Shown one piece after another: positions 32,622 to 41,184 of a DNA stretch of 49,237 bases. Under the pieces are notes generated by a model. The model worked only from the letters and a program-made list of their open reading frames with translations, was not told where the DNA came from and did no database searches. This DNA is from JABMRP01 sp964444795 (GTDB lineage: Bacteria; Planctomycetota; Planctomycetia; Pirellulales; Thermoguttaceae), in assembly GCA_964444795.1 (NCBI GenBank), contig CAYUIQ010000031.1, positions 1 through 49,237 of the forward strand. The letters are read 5' to 3'. Numbering within the stretch: position 1 is the stretch's first letter; every line of letters starts with the position of its first letter. Both the position numbers and the translations under genes were made by a program.

Positions 32622-32682
32622 CGGTTCGACTCGAAGTGGTCGGTGAAAGGGACTAGCAACCCGTTGAAAAAAGGCCCATCTT

Positions 32683-32771
32683 GTGTGCCACTGCTTGCTT
32701 GCAAGCAGTGCCCTGCTGCCGGATTCGTACTCGGATCCGCGACACTGCTTGCAGGCAAGCGGTGGCACACG
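32683..32771. repeat. MITE/REP-like nested palindrome (copy 2)
   Basis: The same 90-bp architecture as 5988-6078: terminal inverted copies of GTGTGCCACTGCTTGCTTGC with an inner palindromic pair and a variable centre. The middle sequences of the two copies differ, so stem ends are under conservation or were recently mobile. It lies between prfA and rpmE. Confidence 0.78.
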
Positions 32772-32788
32772 ATTTTTTCGACGGACTA

Positions 32789-33109
32789 CTAGGCGTCGGC
32801 GGCCGGGGTCTCGACTGCCGGGGTCTCGGCGGCCGGGGTCTCGGCGGCCGGGGTCTCGACTGCGGGAGTTTCCGCCGCCTTCTTTTTCGCCCGACTCACG
32901 CTGGCGTAGCCGGAACTGCCGAACTTCTTCCTGAACGTGTCGATGCGGCCGGCCGCGTCGACGTACTTCAGCTTGCCCGTGTAGAAGGGGTGGCAAGCGT
33001 TGCAGATATCGACCTTCAACTCCGGTTTCGTCGCCCGGGTCGTGAACGAATTCCCGCAGCCGCAGGTCACCTTGGTCTCGACGTAGTCGGGGTGGATCTT
33101 CTTCTTCAT
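32789..33109 (-). CDS. rpmE: 50S ribosomal protein L31 with Ala/Pro/Glu/Thr tail
   Basis: The 106-aa protein begins MKKKIHPDYVETKVTCGCGN, with Cys16, Cys18, Cys36 and Cys39 forming the zinc site of C+ L31. Usual L31 is about 70 residues; here a tail of about 30 residues repeats ETPA(A/V) units encoded by a direct DNA repeat (a GGGGTCTCGGCGGCC-like unit, about 32800-32870). Such tails are known in some planctomycete L31s only to my impression. ATG 33109 is preferred to a start 39 bases upstream. Confidence 0.93.
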   Translation of the reverse strand: MKKKIHPDYVETKVTCGCGNSFTTRATKPELKVDICNACHPFYTGKLKYVDAAGRIDTFRKKFGSSGYASVSRAKKKAAETPAVETPAAETPAAETPAVETPAADA

Positions 33110-33306
33110 CGCCCTTTTCCTCGGTGGCAATCTGTATCGAACCGGCAACTAACCGGGGGGTATCGTCCGAAGGTAAACATCTTAATGTAACGTACTCCGG
33201 CCGCCCGGACAAGGCGTGCCGGAGAATAGCTTTATGGCTGGGTGTTAAGCCGCCCGAAAGATGGTATTCCACCGGCCATACGCGGGATCCACTGCCACTG
33301 CGGGCA

Positions 33307-33627
33307 TTATCCGGCGGCGGCGGTCACTCCCACCTGAATCTCGTCTCCTTGGACGCGGACATCGAAGGTTTGGGCTTTCATCGTGGGCGCCTCGCGGCAG
33401 ACGCCGTCGCTGAGACTGAAGGCCCAAAGGTGGCGATCGCAAACGACGGCCCCGTCATGTACGTCGCCGGTACCCAGCGACGCGCCCATGTGCGGGCAGA
33501 AGTCGTCCAAGGCGAAATACTCGCCGTCGACACGGAACACGGCTACCGTTTGACCGCCCACGGCAAACGTCCGTCCCCGACCTTCGGGAATCTCACCCAC
33601 CCGCGCGACCGTAATGAATTCAGGCAT
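33307..33627 (-). CDS. Rieske [2Fe-2S] ferredoxin-like protein
   Basis: The 106-aa protein has the Rieske cluster motifs CPHMG (Cys44, His46) and CDRH (Cys63, His66), with a loop of 18 residues between, and beta-strands typical of the NirD/NasE and ferredoxin-subunit group. It probably transfers single electrons to an oxygenase or reductase, but no such partner is next to it. The 430-base gap upstream (33628-34058) holds hairpin repeats only. Starts ATG 33627. Confidence 0.87.
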   Translation of the reverse strand: MPEFITVARVGEIPEGRGRTFAVGGQTVAVFRVDGEYFALDDFCPHMGASLGTGDVHDGAVVCDRHLWAFSLSDGVCREAPTMKAQTFDVRVQGDEIQVGVTAAAG

Positions 33628-33781
33628 AAAACCTCTCAGCTCTCAACAACCGCCACCAAGCCGTCCCCATTCTACATCCTTTCACCGCTGCCGACCACGC
33701 CCGTGAAAACCGTTGGGGGGTTGCGTCATGGCGCGGGGTGTGAAAAACTGGTACTCTGTCGCTGGTGAAGTGATGGATTGG

Positions 33782-33807
33782 GTGCCACTGGCATCTCGCC
33801 AGTGCTT
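33782..33807. repeat. Hairpin TGCCACTGGCATCTCGCCAGTG, copy A
   Basis: GCCACTGGC and GCCAGTG flank a short loop; the sequence TGGGTGCCACTGGC resembles, in reverse complement, the element at 33981-34012 (CACTGGCGGGACGCCAGTGCC). It is likely one family of small palindromic elements common in planctomycete intergenic regions. Confidence 0.65.
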
Positions 33808-33980
33808 CTTGGGCTCGTAGCTTGCACCTTGCCTAACCAGCAAAATCCCCGGCGGCAATCGACTCCGCCCCCCAAGAGTGTGCCTACCTCTTTGGGAACT
33901 CCAGAACACAACATCACTTCAAACCGATCAACTCGCGCAGTGTTTCTTGGTCGCTCTCAAGTGCAAGCGACGGCCAGGCA

Positions 33981-34012
33981 AAGGGCACTGGCGGGACGCC
34001 AGTGCCACCCAT
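33981..34012. repeat. Hairpin GCACTGGCGGGACGCCAGTG, copy B
   Basis: GGGCACTGGCGGGACGCCAG followed by TGCCACC has a near-perfect stem (GGCACTGGCG with CGCCAGTGCC). It sits 47 bases upstream of the aldolase start and may form an RNA hairpin in its leader. Confidence 0.7.
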
Positions 34013-34058
34013 CAAACAGGGTGCAAACCGACTCCCCAAGAAAGGAAGCGCCGTCCCG

Positions 34059-34856
34059 ATGAAAACCAATCCGGTCAAAGAGAAACTGCGCCAAGGAAAA
34101 CCGTCGTTTGGAACCTGGCTCTCGTTGGGGAATCTGCACGCCACCCGGGTGCTGGCTCGCAGCGGGTTCGAGTGGCTCACGCTCGACATCGAACATGCGC
34201 CGATCGACTGGAATCAGGCGGCGATGATCTTCGCCGCCGTGGCCGACGCCGGGTGCGTGCCCCTGGCCCGGGTGCCCGAGGGCGACCACTACTGCATCAA
34301 ACGCGTATTGGATGCCGGCGCGTGGGGAATCGTCGTGCCCATGGTCGATACGGTCGAGCAGGCCCGCATCGCCATCGCCGCGGCCAAGTACCCGCCGGTG
34401 GGTAACCGCAGCGTGGGCGGCGGGATGCACGCGATGAATTTCTCCGCCGCCGCGGGCGATTACTACGAACGGGCCAACGACGAGATCCTCGTGGTCCTGC
34501 AAACGGAAAGCCCCACGGGCGTAAAGAACGCCGAGCAGATTTACCAACTGCCCGGCTGCGACGCCATCTTCATCGGCCCCAACGACCTGCGTTTCAACAT
34601 GCGCACGCCCGACGGCGGCAAACCGACGCCCGAGCAGCACGAGGCCCTGGTGCAGGAAGTGATCCGCGTCGGCAAACAGGTTGGCACGCCCACGGGCATT
34701 CACGCCATGGACCCGGAGACAGCGGTCCAACGGGCCGAGCAGGGCATGCAGTTCATCGCCGTAGGCAGCGACCTGCGAATGATGAGCGCCTCGATGGGCC
34801 AATGGACGAAGACGCTTTGGCCGAAAGGCGAGGATAAGGATCTGGCGAGGTATTAA
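34059..34856 (+). CDS. HpcH/HpaI-family aldolase (2-keto-3-deoxy acid type)
   Basis: The 265-aa TIM-barrel protein has LTLDIEHAPIDW (His46 as base), LARVPEG (Arg71), LQTESPTGVKN (metal Glu) and FIGPNDLRFN (metal Asp), the standard set of class II pyruvate-dependent aldolases related to RhmA and GarL. It would cleave a 2-keto-3-deoxy-aldonate into pyruvate and an aldehyde in the cytoplasm. ATG 34059 follows AAAGGAAG; a longer frame without a site was discarded. The following small ORF and DJ-1 gene are on the same strand. Confidence 0.9.
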   Translation: MKTNPVKEKLRQGKPSFGTWLSLGNLHATRVLARSGFEWLTLDIEHAPIDWNQAAMIFAAVADAGCVPLARVPEGDHYCIKRVLDAGAWGIVVPMVDTVEQARIAIAAAKYPPVGNRSVGGGMHAMNFSAAAGDYYERANDEILVVLQTESPTGVKNAEQIYQLPGCDAIFIGPNDLRFNMRTPDGGKPTPEQHEALVQEVIRVGKQVGTPTGIHAMDPETAVQRAEQGMQFIAVGSDLRMMSASMGQWTKTLWPKGEDKDLARY

Positions 34857-34892
34857 AAACGCTGGCTAGACTCACACACGATTCGGAGGGGC

Positions 34893-35018
34893 ATGATGAA
34901 GATAGCTTCTTTCACCGGAAATACGCAACCACGGGCAGTTCTCGGCACGGTTGCCCTTCTCGCCTTGCTGGCCGGCGCGGGCGTCTCCCGTACGCCGGTC
35001 TTCTGGGACTCTAAATGA
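34893..35018 (+). CDS. Possible 41-aa secreted/membrane micro-protein
   Basis: GGAGGGGC precedes ATG 34893, and the frame encodes 41 residues with a hydrophobic stretch (LGTVALLALLAGAGV). Its stop overlaps an ATG for a longer version of the next gene. It could be a small membrane peptide, an uncoupled signal-peptide remnant or a leader ORF for the DJ-1 gene. Weak evidence beyond the ribosome binding site and hydrophobic segment. Confidence 0.35.
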   Translation: MMKIASFTGNTQPRAVLGTVALLALLAGAGVSRTPVFWDSK

Positions 35019-35035
35019 CCGAAAGGAAATCACCA

Positions 35036-35728
35036 ATGAACGAGAATCATTTCAATCGCCGAACCATGCTCGGTCTTCTGGCCGGCGGTTCGGCGGCCAT
35101 GTCGATGACGGCCGCCGCCGGTGCGGCCGAGGCGGATAAGGATTCGGCGAAGATGCCCAAGGTGTTGATGCCCATCGGCGATGCAACCGAAGCGATGGAC
35201 ACGCTGTATCCTTACTTCCGCATCGCCGAGGACGATTTTCGCGTGGTCGTGGCCGGTCCGAAGGCGAGGCTTTACCACATGTCGTTGCACGAGGTGCCCC
35301 CCAACAGCGATGTGCCGTGGGATATCACCGAGGAGCGGCCCGGCTATCACATCAAGGCCGAGGTGGCGTTTGCCGACGTCGATCCGGCCGAGTATGCCGG
35401 GCTGTTCGTCTCCGGCGGTCGGGCACCGGAATACTTGCGCTACGATCGCGATCTGATGCGAATCACGCGGCATTTCTTTGCCGCGAAGAAACCGGTCGCG
35501 GTGGTCTGCCACGGCATCGAGATCGTCAGCGCCGCCGGCGTGATCCGCGGCCGCACGGTCACTACGGTGGGCAAGTGCGCGATGGATTGTGCCCAAGGCG
35601 GGGGGAAATACGTCGACCGGCCCGTGGTGGTCGACGGCAACCTGGTAACCGCCCGAACCTGGCACGACAGCGCGCCGTTCCTGAAGCAGTTCATGAAGAT
35701 GCTGGCCGCCGATCGGGCAAACGTGTAG
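35036..35728 (+). CDS. Tat-exported DJ-1/PfpI-family protein
   Basis: The 230-aa protein starts with a twin-arginine signal (NRRTMLGLLAGGSAAMSMTA) and continues with a DJ-1/PfpI domain: PKVLMPIGDATEAMD, FVSGGRAPEYLR and the nucleophile-elbow AVVCHGIEIVSAAGV, which holds the conserved Cys. Family members include glyoxalase III-type hydratases and deglycase-like proteins and class I amidotransferase-like enzymes. Export is unusual for DJ-1 proteins but common in planctomycetes. An AAAGGAAA site precedes ATG 35036. Confidence 0.88.
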   Translation: MNENHFNRRTMLGLLAGGSAAMSMTAAAGAAEADKDSAKMPKVLMPIGDATEAMDTLYPYFRIAEDDFRVVVAGPKARLYHMSLHEVPPNSDVPWDITEERPGYHIKAEVAFADVDPAEYAGLFVSGGRAPEYLRYDRDLMRITRHFFAAKKPVAVVCHGIEIVSAAGVIRGRTVTTVGKCAMDCAQGGGKYVDRPVVVDGNLVTARTWHDSAPFLKQFMKMLAADRANV

Positions 35729-35821
35729 ACTCCCGGCGAAGGAGAATTCGCATCAAGATTCCCGTTGACGATCGGGTTCGTGCGCGTTGCGGAGAACACG
35801 GAGAGGGAAGGCCAGCCTGTT

Positions 35822-38800
35822 CTATTTCCGCGGCACCGGGTGGCGGTAGTAGTTTTCCAGGATCAGCGCGGACATCGCCGTGGCGAAGAGCCGGCCGCCG
35901 GCCTGGGTTCCCCATTTGTTGGCGGCGATGAACCAACTTCCCTTGGCGTGATCGGCGGTGGCTTGCGTGGCAAGGAGGTGATCTCGCAACGCGGGGTTCC
36001 ACTTCTTCCAATGGTCACCGCCGGCCTGGCGCATCACGCGATTGGCGAAGTAGTTGAGATAGACGTCTCCGTCGGTCGAGGGGCCGGCGTCGGCACGGGC
36101 CCCGGCAAACTGGTTCACGCCGGCGTGGCTGGGGGGCCAGCCGGTGTACAGCCGGCAGACGTACCCGGCGGCCGTGGCGTGCGGCTCGGATGTTCCGCCG
36201 CCGGGCTTAACGGTGAATCCGTCGTGGTCGTCGCTGTCACAGTCGTCGAGAAACGACGTGGCCAGATCGGTCACGCCGGTCGAGACACGGAACCCGGCCC
36301 GCTCGGCCGCCTTCAGCGCGGCCAAACTCCAGACGGTGGCCGACATGGTGCTGGCGTCGCCGCCGCTTCCGTCGCGTTTTTTCGGCCGGGGTCCCCATCC
36401 CCCGTCTTCGTTTTGCGTTTGTTCGATGAAATTGGCGGCGGCTTGGGCGTTGGCCTGGGTTACCTTGTCGCGTTGCAGGGTGAACGCCTCGCAGAAAGCG
36501 ATCGTGGCCAGTGCGTGGGGCATCATCTCCCGGCCGTCGGTCTCGTAGAGACTTCCCGTTCTTGGCCCAACCGCGACAATCCGGTTCATTAGATAGTTCA
36601 ACCCGCGCTGAACGTTCGCGCGATATTTGCCGGACCGGGCCGTGTTGTCGGCTCCCAGCAGCGGTAGCAGGGCGACGGCCGTGGCGGCGATCGGAGCCTT
36701 CTTGCCGTGCGATCCGGGGTTGGCGCATTTGCCCATGCAACTGGCGTTGTCGTGGTCGAAGGTCCAGCTTCCGTCGGGCTGCTGATGCGCGGCGATCCAA
36801 GCCAGGGCTCGATCCACCGCCGCTTCGCTCTCGGCGGTTCCACCGAAATAGGCCAGATAGGCGGCTTTGGCGGCCCCGCTCCGACTGTCCAGCCCCTTGA
36901 CCCTCGGCAAGAGTGCGGTCTGGTCCGTGGTTCCGGTGCCCGCCGCTTCGCCGATGCGATGCTGGGCGCGCGTCTTGCTAGTGCCGGCCAACGTCGGTTC
37001 GGCCAGCTTGTACCAATGAATGGCCCGCTCCTTGACGCGATGTTTAGCCACCGGCTGCTGCTGCTGGGCCAGATTCCACCACGCGTCGGCCACGGCCAAC
37101 CGTGCCTGGGCGTCGGGCGGGTCGATCAGATCGGATTTTGCCGGATCGCGCCATCGGTCGTTCTCGGCCAGCGCGAGCATCGGCAACCCGAGTTCCCAAT
37201 CTCCCTTAATGCAGCAGTAGAATTTACCGACCGCCTCGTTGGCTTCTGGATCGTCGGGTTGTGTCTCAAGCTGTTTCTTGGCCGCACGAATTTCGTCGAA
37301 CGCGGTCTGCATCGCGGCGATCTGCTCGGCCCGCTCCGAAACCAATCGGCTATAAGATCCGTCCCGCCGTTTGGCGGCCACCTTGCGTGCCAGGCCGACG
37401 AGATGCGTGGCCAGATCATACTGGTCGGAATCGGTCGCCTCGTCGATCAGCGCCAGTGCCTGCTGCGCCACCAGGGGAGTGATCGCCGGTCTGGAGGCAT
37501 TCGTGATCGTATTGAGCACCTGGCCTTTGAGCATCAACCCGTCGGTATCGAACCGCCGGGTGATTTCGCCGATGGTTGCGAATGCCTTGTCGGCCTTGCC
37601 CTCGCGGGCCTCGGTTTCCGCGGCCAACTTCCACAGAGTGTAGACGGTGGCGTCGTTATGTTCGCCGTTGCCTGCCTCGGCGGTCAGGCGGGCTGCCAGA
37701 TCACGGGTCGCCGCCGCGCCGGGAGCGAAATCCGTCTTGAACAGTTCCTCCTTGACAAACGCCTCGGCGCTGCCGAGCGACTGAGCGTCGGGCAAGGAAA
37801 GCCTTGCCTGGGCGCCCGCCGGGTCGTCGGGGTCGCCGCCTTGGGGATCGGCCTTGTCTGGCCGCGGCAGGCCCCACAGTCGAACCGTTCCGTCGTCGCC
37901 AACCGATACGGCGCGATAGCCGCCGAAGTCGAAAGCCACGTCGCGTACCGGGCCGGTATGACCGTCGAACCGATGAAGCGGGGTGCCGTCGGCGGCGTTC
38001 CAAAGCCGGACCGTTCCATCGGTGCTGGCCGAGAGGAACCGATCACCCAGCGGCGACCAGGCCACGGCCGTCACTTCGCCCTGGTGGCCCGTGATGCGTC
38101 GCAGAAGCTTGCCGGTGGACAAATCCCAGACACCCAGCGTCTTGTCGGTACTTCCCGAAATCGCGTACATCCCGTCGGCCGAATAGGCCACGCTGGTTAC
38201 CGGACCGGCGTGCCGCTGCATCTGGTGGATGAGTTCTCCGTCGGCCGTGGTCCAGAGGCAGACCGAGTGGTCCGCGCTGCCGGAAATCGCCCGTTTCCCG
38301 CTCGGTGAAAAGGCCACGCTCAGGACCGCGTCTCCGTGACGGGTGAACAGGCCGGCTTTCCCGTAGGAAACCACCTCGATCCGCCGCACGGTACTGTCGG
38401 CACCGGCCAAGAGGAGAAATTTGCCGTCGTGTGAGAAGGCGACGTCCCGTACCACGGCCAAGGGGGACACGCTGATGTCGCCTCTCTTCGTACCGCTACC
38501 GGTTTCCCAGAAAAGGATCTCCCCCTCCGGCGGATCCTCCGTGCCGGTGCTGGCCACGACGAGATTTGCATCGGGTGAAAACGCGACGGCATGGACCGGG
38601 TGGGCCGACCCGGTAAACCGGCGGGTTTCGCCGACGCTGTCGACATCCCACATCCGCACCGTACCATCCTCGCCCCCGGTAAGAACGTGGATGCCGTCCG
38701 GCGAGTAGCCGACCGCCAACACGGGGCCGTCGTGTCCGGTCATCGAGCAGATTTGCCCCACCGGGTCGACGATATCGCGCCGGGCGGGAATCGGGACGCC

Positions 38801-39541
38801 CGAAACGGGAGGTATCGTGGTGCCCGGGCCGTCGGGACGCGGATGTCGTGGCCCACGGGGCGGCCGCGTCTGGGGTCCGTTGGAGGTCGCGCCGGTCTGA
38901 GGCTTCTCAGACTCTTGCGATTTGGCCGGTTTCTTCTCTTTGTCTTCTTTCGTTTTGCCGTTGCCCGATCCACCCATCGTCAACAACAGAACCACACCCA
39001 GCGTGACAATGACCCCCCCGATCAGGGCCGGCGCCTGCCACGAGGTTTTCTTTCGGCGCTTGCCGGCGTACGTTGTCGCCCGAGATCCGGCGCTGATGGA
39101 TCCGGCGCCGATGCTGGTCGCCCCAACGGAAGTTGGGCCGGCCAGTGGGACGGACGATACCACGGGGGGCGCACTACCAGCCATGGATGGCGGTGCCGGA
39201 GGGGGCGCTGCGACACTCTGGGGAGGTGGTGGAGCCGGCTGAAGGGGCTGGGCAGCCGCCTGTTTCTGCCGGAGTTGCTGGTCGTACTCGGCCCGTTTCG
39301 TCCCATCCAGCAGGCAAACCCGGGAGGAAGCCAACTCGTTCAGCAGCTTCTGCGACAGCTTGGAATACCTGCCCGACTGGAATGTGCGCACATGGGCCAT
39401 CTGCCGGTCGGCGGCATTGGCGATGACGTCTGGGTCGTTCTCGAAAGCGGCCACCCCAAGAAGACGATAGTGATCGGGCGGCTGTTCCGAGGGCGGGATA
39501 CCCAGCCATTTGCGGTAGGGATCGAAGGGTTCCTTCGGCAT
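35822..39541 (-). CDS. Giant membrane protein: J-like N-terminus, WD40 propeller, helical linker, prenyltransferase/squalene-cyclase-like C-terminus
   Basis: The 1239-aa protein begins MPKEPFDPYRKWLGIPPSEQ, then DHYRLLGV...SRVCLLDGTKRAEYDQQL, a J-domain-like block found in planctomycete proteins. An Ala/Pro/Gly-rich region precedes one membrane helix (about 170-195; PALIGGVIVTLGVVLLLTMG). A seven-blade WD40 propeller follows (about 260-600; repeats such as GHDGPVLAVGYSPDG and HQGEVTAVAWSPLGD). A helical region (about 610-900) and a terpenoid cyclase-like alpha/alpha barrel (about 905-1235; AVDRALAWIAAHQQPDGSWT and TQNEDGGWG) end it. Topology implies the propeller and barrel are on the extracytoplasmic side. 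Role unknown; likely scaffold or enzyme-like. ATG 39541; the frame open upstream lacks similarity. Confidence 0.83.
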   Translation of the reverse strand: MPKEPFDPYRKWLGIPPSEQPPDHYRLLGVAAFENDPDVIANAADRQMAHVRTFQSGRYSKLSQKLLNELASSRVCLLDGTKRAEYDQQLRQKQAAAQPLQPAPPPPQSVAAPPPAPPSMAGSAPPVVSSVPLAGPTSVGATSIGAGSISAGSRATTYAGKRRKKTSWQAPALIGGVIVTLGVVLLLTMGGSGNGKTKEDKEKKPAKSQESEKPQTGATSNGPQTRPPRGPRHPRPDGPGTTIPPVSGVPIPARRDIVDPVGQICSMTGHDGPVLAVGYSPDGIHVLTGGEDGTVRMWDVDSVGETRRFTGSAHPVHAVAFSPDANLVVASTGTEDPPEGEILFWETGSGTKRGDISVSPLAVVRDVAFSHDGKFLLLAGADSTVRRIEVVSYGKAGLFTRHGDAVLSVAFSPSGKRAISGSADHSVCLWTTADGELIHQMQRHAGPVTSVAYSADGMYAISGSTDKTLGVWDLSTGKLLRRITGHQGEVTAVAWSPLGDRFLSASTDGTVRLWNAADGTPLHRFDGHTGPVRDVAFDFGGYRAVSVGDDGTVRLWGLPRPDKADPQGGDPDDPAGAQARLSLPDAQSLGSAEAFVKEELFKTDFAPGAAATRDLAARLTAEAGNGEHNDATVYTLWKLAAETEAREGKADKAFATIGEITRRFDTDGLMLKGQVLNTITNASRPAITPLVAQQALALIDEATDSDQYDLATHLVGLARKVAAKRRDGSYSRLVSERAEQIAAMQTAFDEIRAAKKQLETQPDDPEANEAVGKFYCCIKGDWELGLPMLALAENDRWRDPAKSDLIDPPDAQARLAVADAWWNLAQQQQPVAKHRVKERAIHWYKLAEPTLAGTSKTRAQHRIGEAAGTGTTDQTALLPRVKGLDSRSGAAKAAYLAYFGGTAESEAAVDRALAWIAAHQQPDGSWTFDHDNASCMGKCANPGSHGKKAPIAATAVALLPLLGADNTARSGKYRANVQRGLNYLMNRIVAVGPRTGSLYETDGREMMPHALATIAFCEAFTLQRDKVTQANAQAAANFIEQTQNEDGGWGPRPKKRDGSGGDASTMSATVWSLAALKAAERAGFRVSTGVTDLATSFLDDCDSDDHDGFTVKPGGGTSEPHATAAGYVCRLYTGWPPSHAGVNQFAGARADAGPSTDGDVYLNYFANRVMRQAGGDHWKKWNPALRDHLLATQATADHAKGSWFIAANKWGTQAGGRLFATAMSALILENYYRHPVPRK

Positions 39542-39753
39542 GACGGGCCTCTGCGGCGGCTTTCCGCCGCAATACTCGCGATGATCGGGCGATATTATTG
39601 CCCAACTCGCGCCGTTTACGCTGGGTTTGTCTCTCGTTTCATTATGTCGCGCGCCTCGGCCGTTGGCAACGGAGGCGCGCAACCCCCCCTCCGTATACTC
39701 CCTCTGTGATACTATAGCGTGGTATTACGGAGGGGCAAATCCGCGGAGAGCAA

Positions 39754-39818
39754 TGTACGATGGGCTTCCGAGCCCGTCGATCCCGAGCTTGTCGACGGCC
39801 TCGGAGGGCCGTCGTACA
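39754..39818. repeat. Imperfect long hairpin (27-bp arms)
   Basis: TGTACGATGGGCTTCCGAGC and the rest of the arm (39754-39780) pairs imperfectly with 39792-39818 (TCGACGGCCTCGGAGGGCCG and onward). Three or four mismatches. It lies in the gap between the WD40 gene's start and the Gfo/Idh/MocA gene's end, in a 290-base stretch with nothing else seen. Confidence 0.7.
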
Positions 39819-39832
39819 CAGTTACGGGCGGG

Positions 39833-41161
39833 CTAGCCCTCGAAATCGTACGGCTTACGCCGCGGGCGGCTGAGCCAGCGGTTGGCCTCGTCATCGCCGG
39901 CGAACTGTTCGGTCCGCGGATTCCAGGTCAGTTTGCGGCCCAGACGCATCGAGATGTTGGCCAAGTGGCACGTCGAGACCGAACGGTGTTGGCTGAGGGC
40001 GTCGGAAATCGGCGTGTTGCGGGTCTTCATGCAGTCGATTAGATTGCCCATGTGGTTGATGATCGAGTCGTGTTTGCCCATTCTCGCCGGGCGGGCAAAA
40101 TTGTCGTGGGCGTACATCTTGAAAAGGTCCTCGCGGGCGATCGGGTCTTCGTTGAACCGCTCGACCGGTGCGCCGGAAACGGTTCCCCGATTGACGAAGA
40201 TCCGCCCCTTCTCCCCTTCAAACATCACGCCGTTGCGTCCTTCGTCGGCCACCTCCAACTCGACGCCGTCGGGATAGAGCATGCGCACGGCAAACGACGT
40301 GGCCACGTTGTAGCCGTTGTGTACCTGGGGGAAAGTCGCCTTGCCCTCGATTTCCACCGGCCCGGAACGGTCCACGCCCATCCCCCATTGGGCGATGTCG
40401 ATATGATGGGCTCCCCAGTCGGTCATCTGACCGCCGGAATACTCGTACCACCAACGAAACGTGTAATGGCAACGCTCGGCGATGTAAGGGACGGCCGGCG
40501 TTTGGCCTTGCCACGTATCCCAATCCAGGTGCGGCGGCGGATCGACGACCGGAAACGGCCCGCCGGTCTTGTTCTTACCCAACACGACCGTCACTTTCTT
40601 GAGCTTTCCGATGCGGCCTTGGCGAACCAATTCGCATCCCAGGCGGAACCGGTGGTCGCTTCGCTGCCAGGTGCCCACCTGGAAAACGGCTCCCGTCTGC
40701 TCGACCACTTTGCAGAGCAACTTGCCCTCGTCGACCGTCAGCGTCAGCGGTTTCTCGCAATAGACGTCCTTGCCCGCCTGGCAAGCCGCGATGGCGATGG
40801 CCGTGTGCCAGTGGTCGGGCGTGCCGATGGTCACCAGATCGATGTCCTTGCGCTCGAGCATCTTCCGGTAATCGCCGTACAGATCGGCTTTGCCACCGTA
40901 GTGTTCCTTGGTCTTCTCGGCGATCTCCCGATCGACGTCACAGATGGCCACGACGTCGCCATGGCGTGCCGCTTCGTCGGTGATCACGGTGCCCTGGTAG
41001 CGCATGCCGATGGCGCCGATGCGAAGCCGATCGTTCTTATCCCGGGGCAGCGTCGCCTCTTCGGCGTCGGCGGTGAAGATGTAAGGGGCGGTTAGTCCAG
41101 CGGCCCATGCGCCGGCGGTTGTTCCAAGGAACTGGCGTCGGGTTTGGTGGGGGGTGGTCAC
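39833..41161 (-). CDS. Tat-exported Gfo/Idh/MocA family oxidoreductase
   Basis: The 442-aa protein has a twin-arginine signal (TRRQFLGTTAGAWAAGLTAP), then RIGAIGMRYQG (nucleotide-binding loop), VVAICDVD, DLVTIGTPDHWHTAIAI, the EKPLT motif and GAHHIDIAQWG, which holds the catalytic His/Asp. It would oxidise or reduce a sugar or cyclitol with a bound NAD(P) cofactor, in the periplasm. The start is GTG 41161 after AAAAGGAC. Its neighbour encodes a Tat-exported TIM-barrel sugar isomerase, so they may share a substrate. Confidence 0.92.
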   Translation of the reverse strand: MTTPHQTRRQFLGTTAGAWAAGLTAPYIFTADAEEATLPRDKNDRLRIGAIGMRYQGTVITDEAARHGDVVAICDVDREIAEKTKEHYGGKADLYGDYRKMLERKDIDLVTIGTPDHWHTAIAIAACQAGKDVYCEKPLTLTVDEGKLLCKVVEQTGAVFQVGTWQRSDHRFRLGCELVRQGRIGKLKKVTVVLGKNKTGGPFPVVDPPPHLDWDTWQGQTPAVPYIAERCHYTFRWWYEYSGGQMTDWGAHHIDIAQWGMGVDRSGPVEIEGKATFPQVHNGYNVATSFAVRMLYPDGVELEVADEGRNGVMFEGEKGRIFVNRGTVSGAPVERFNEDPIAREDLFKMYAHDNFARPARMGKHDSIINHMGNLIDCMKTRNTPISDALSQHRSVSTCHLANISMRLGRKLTWNPRTEQFAGDDEANRWLSRPRRKPYDFEG

Positions 41162-41184
41162 GTGGTTGGTCCTTTTCGATCGGG

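Noticed and set aside
32795..32870. Possible CRISPR-like short repeats
   Set aside because: The repeats are a contiguous coding repeat in the tail of L31, with no spacers.
32622..33272. N-terminal extension of release factor 1
   Set aside because: The extension reads through a repeat and an out-of-frame rpmE gene; RF1 starts normally at 32621.
33682..33917. Small overlapping frames between the Rieske and aldolase genes
   Set aside because: They cross dispersed hairpins, lack ribosome binding sites, and two frames compete over the same bases with no protein-like pattern.
36707..38308. 533-codon plus-strand frame opposite the WD40 gene
   Set aside because: Shadow of the WD40 gene with no recognisable domain, and the WD40 frame is clearly coding.
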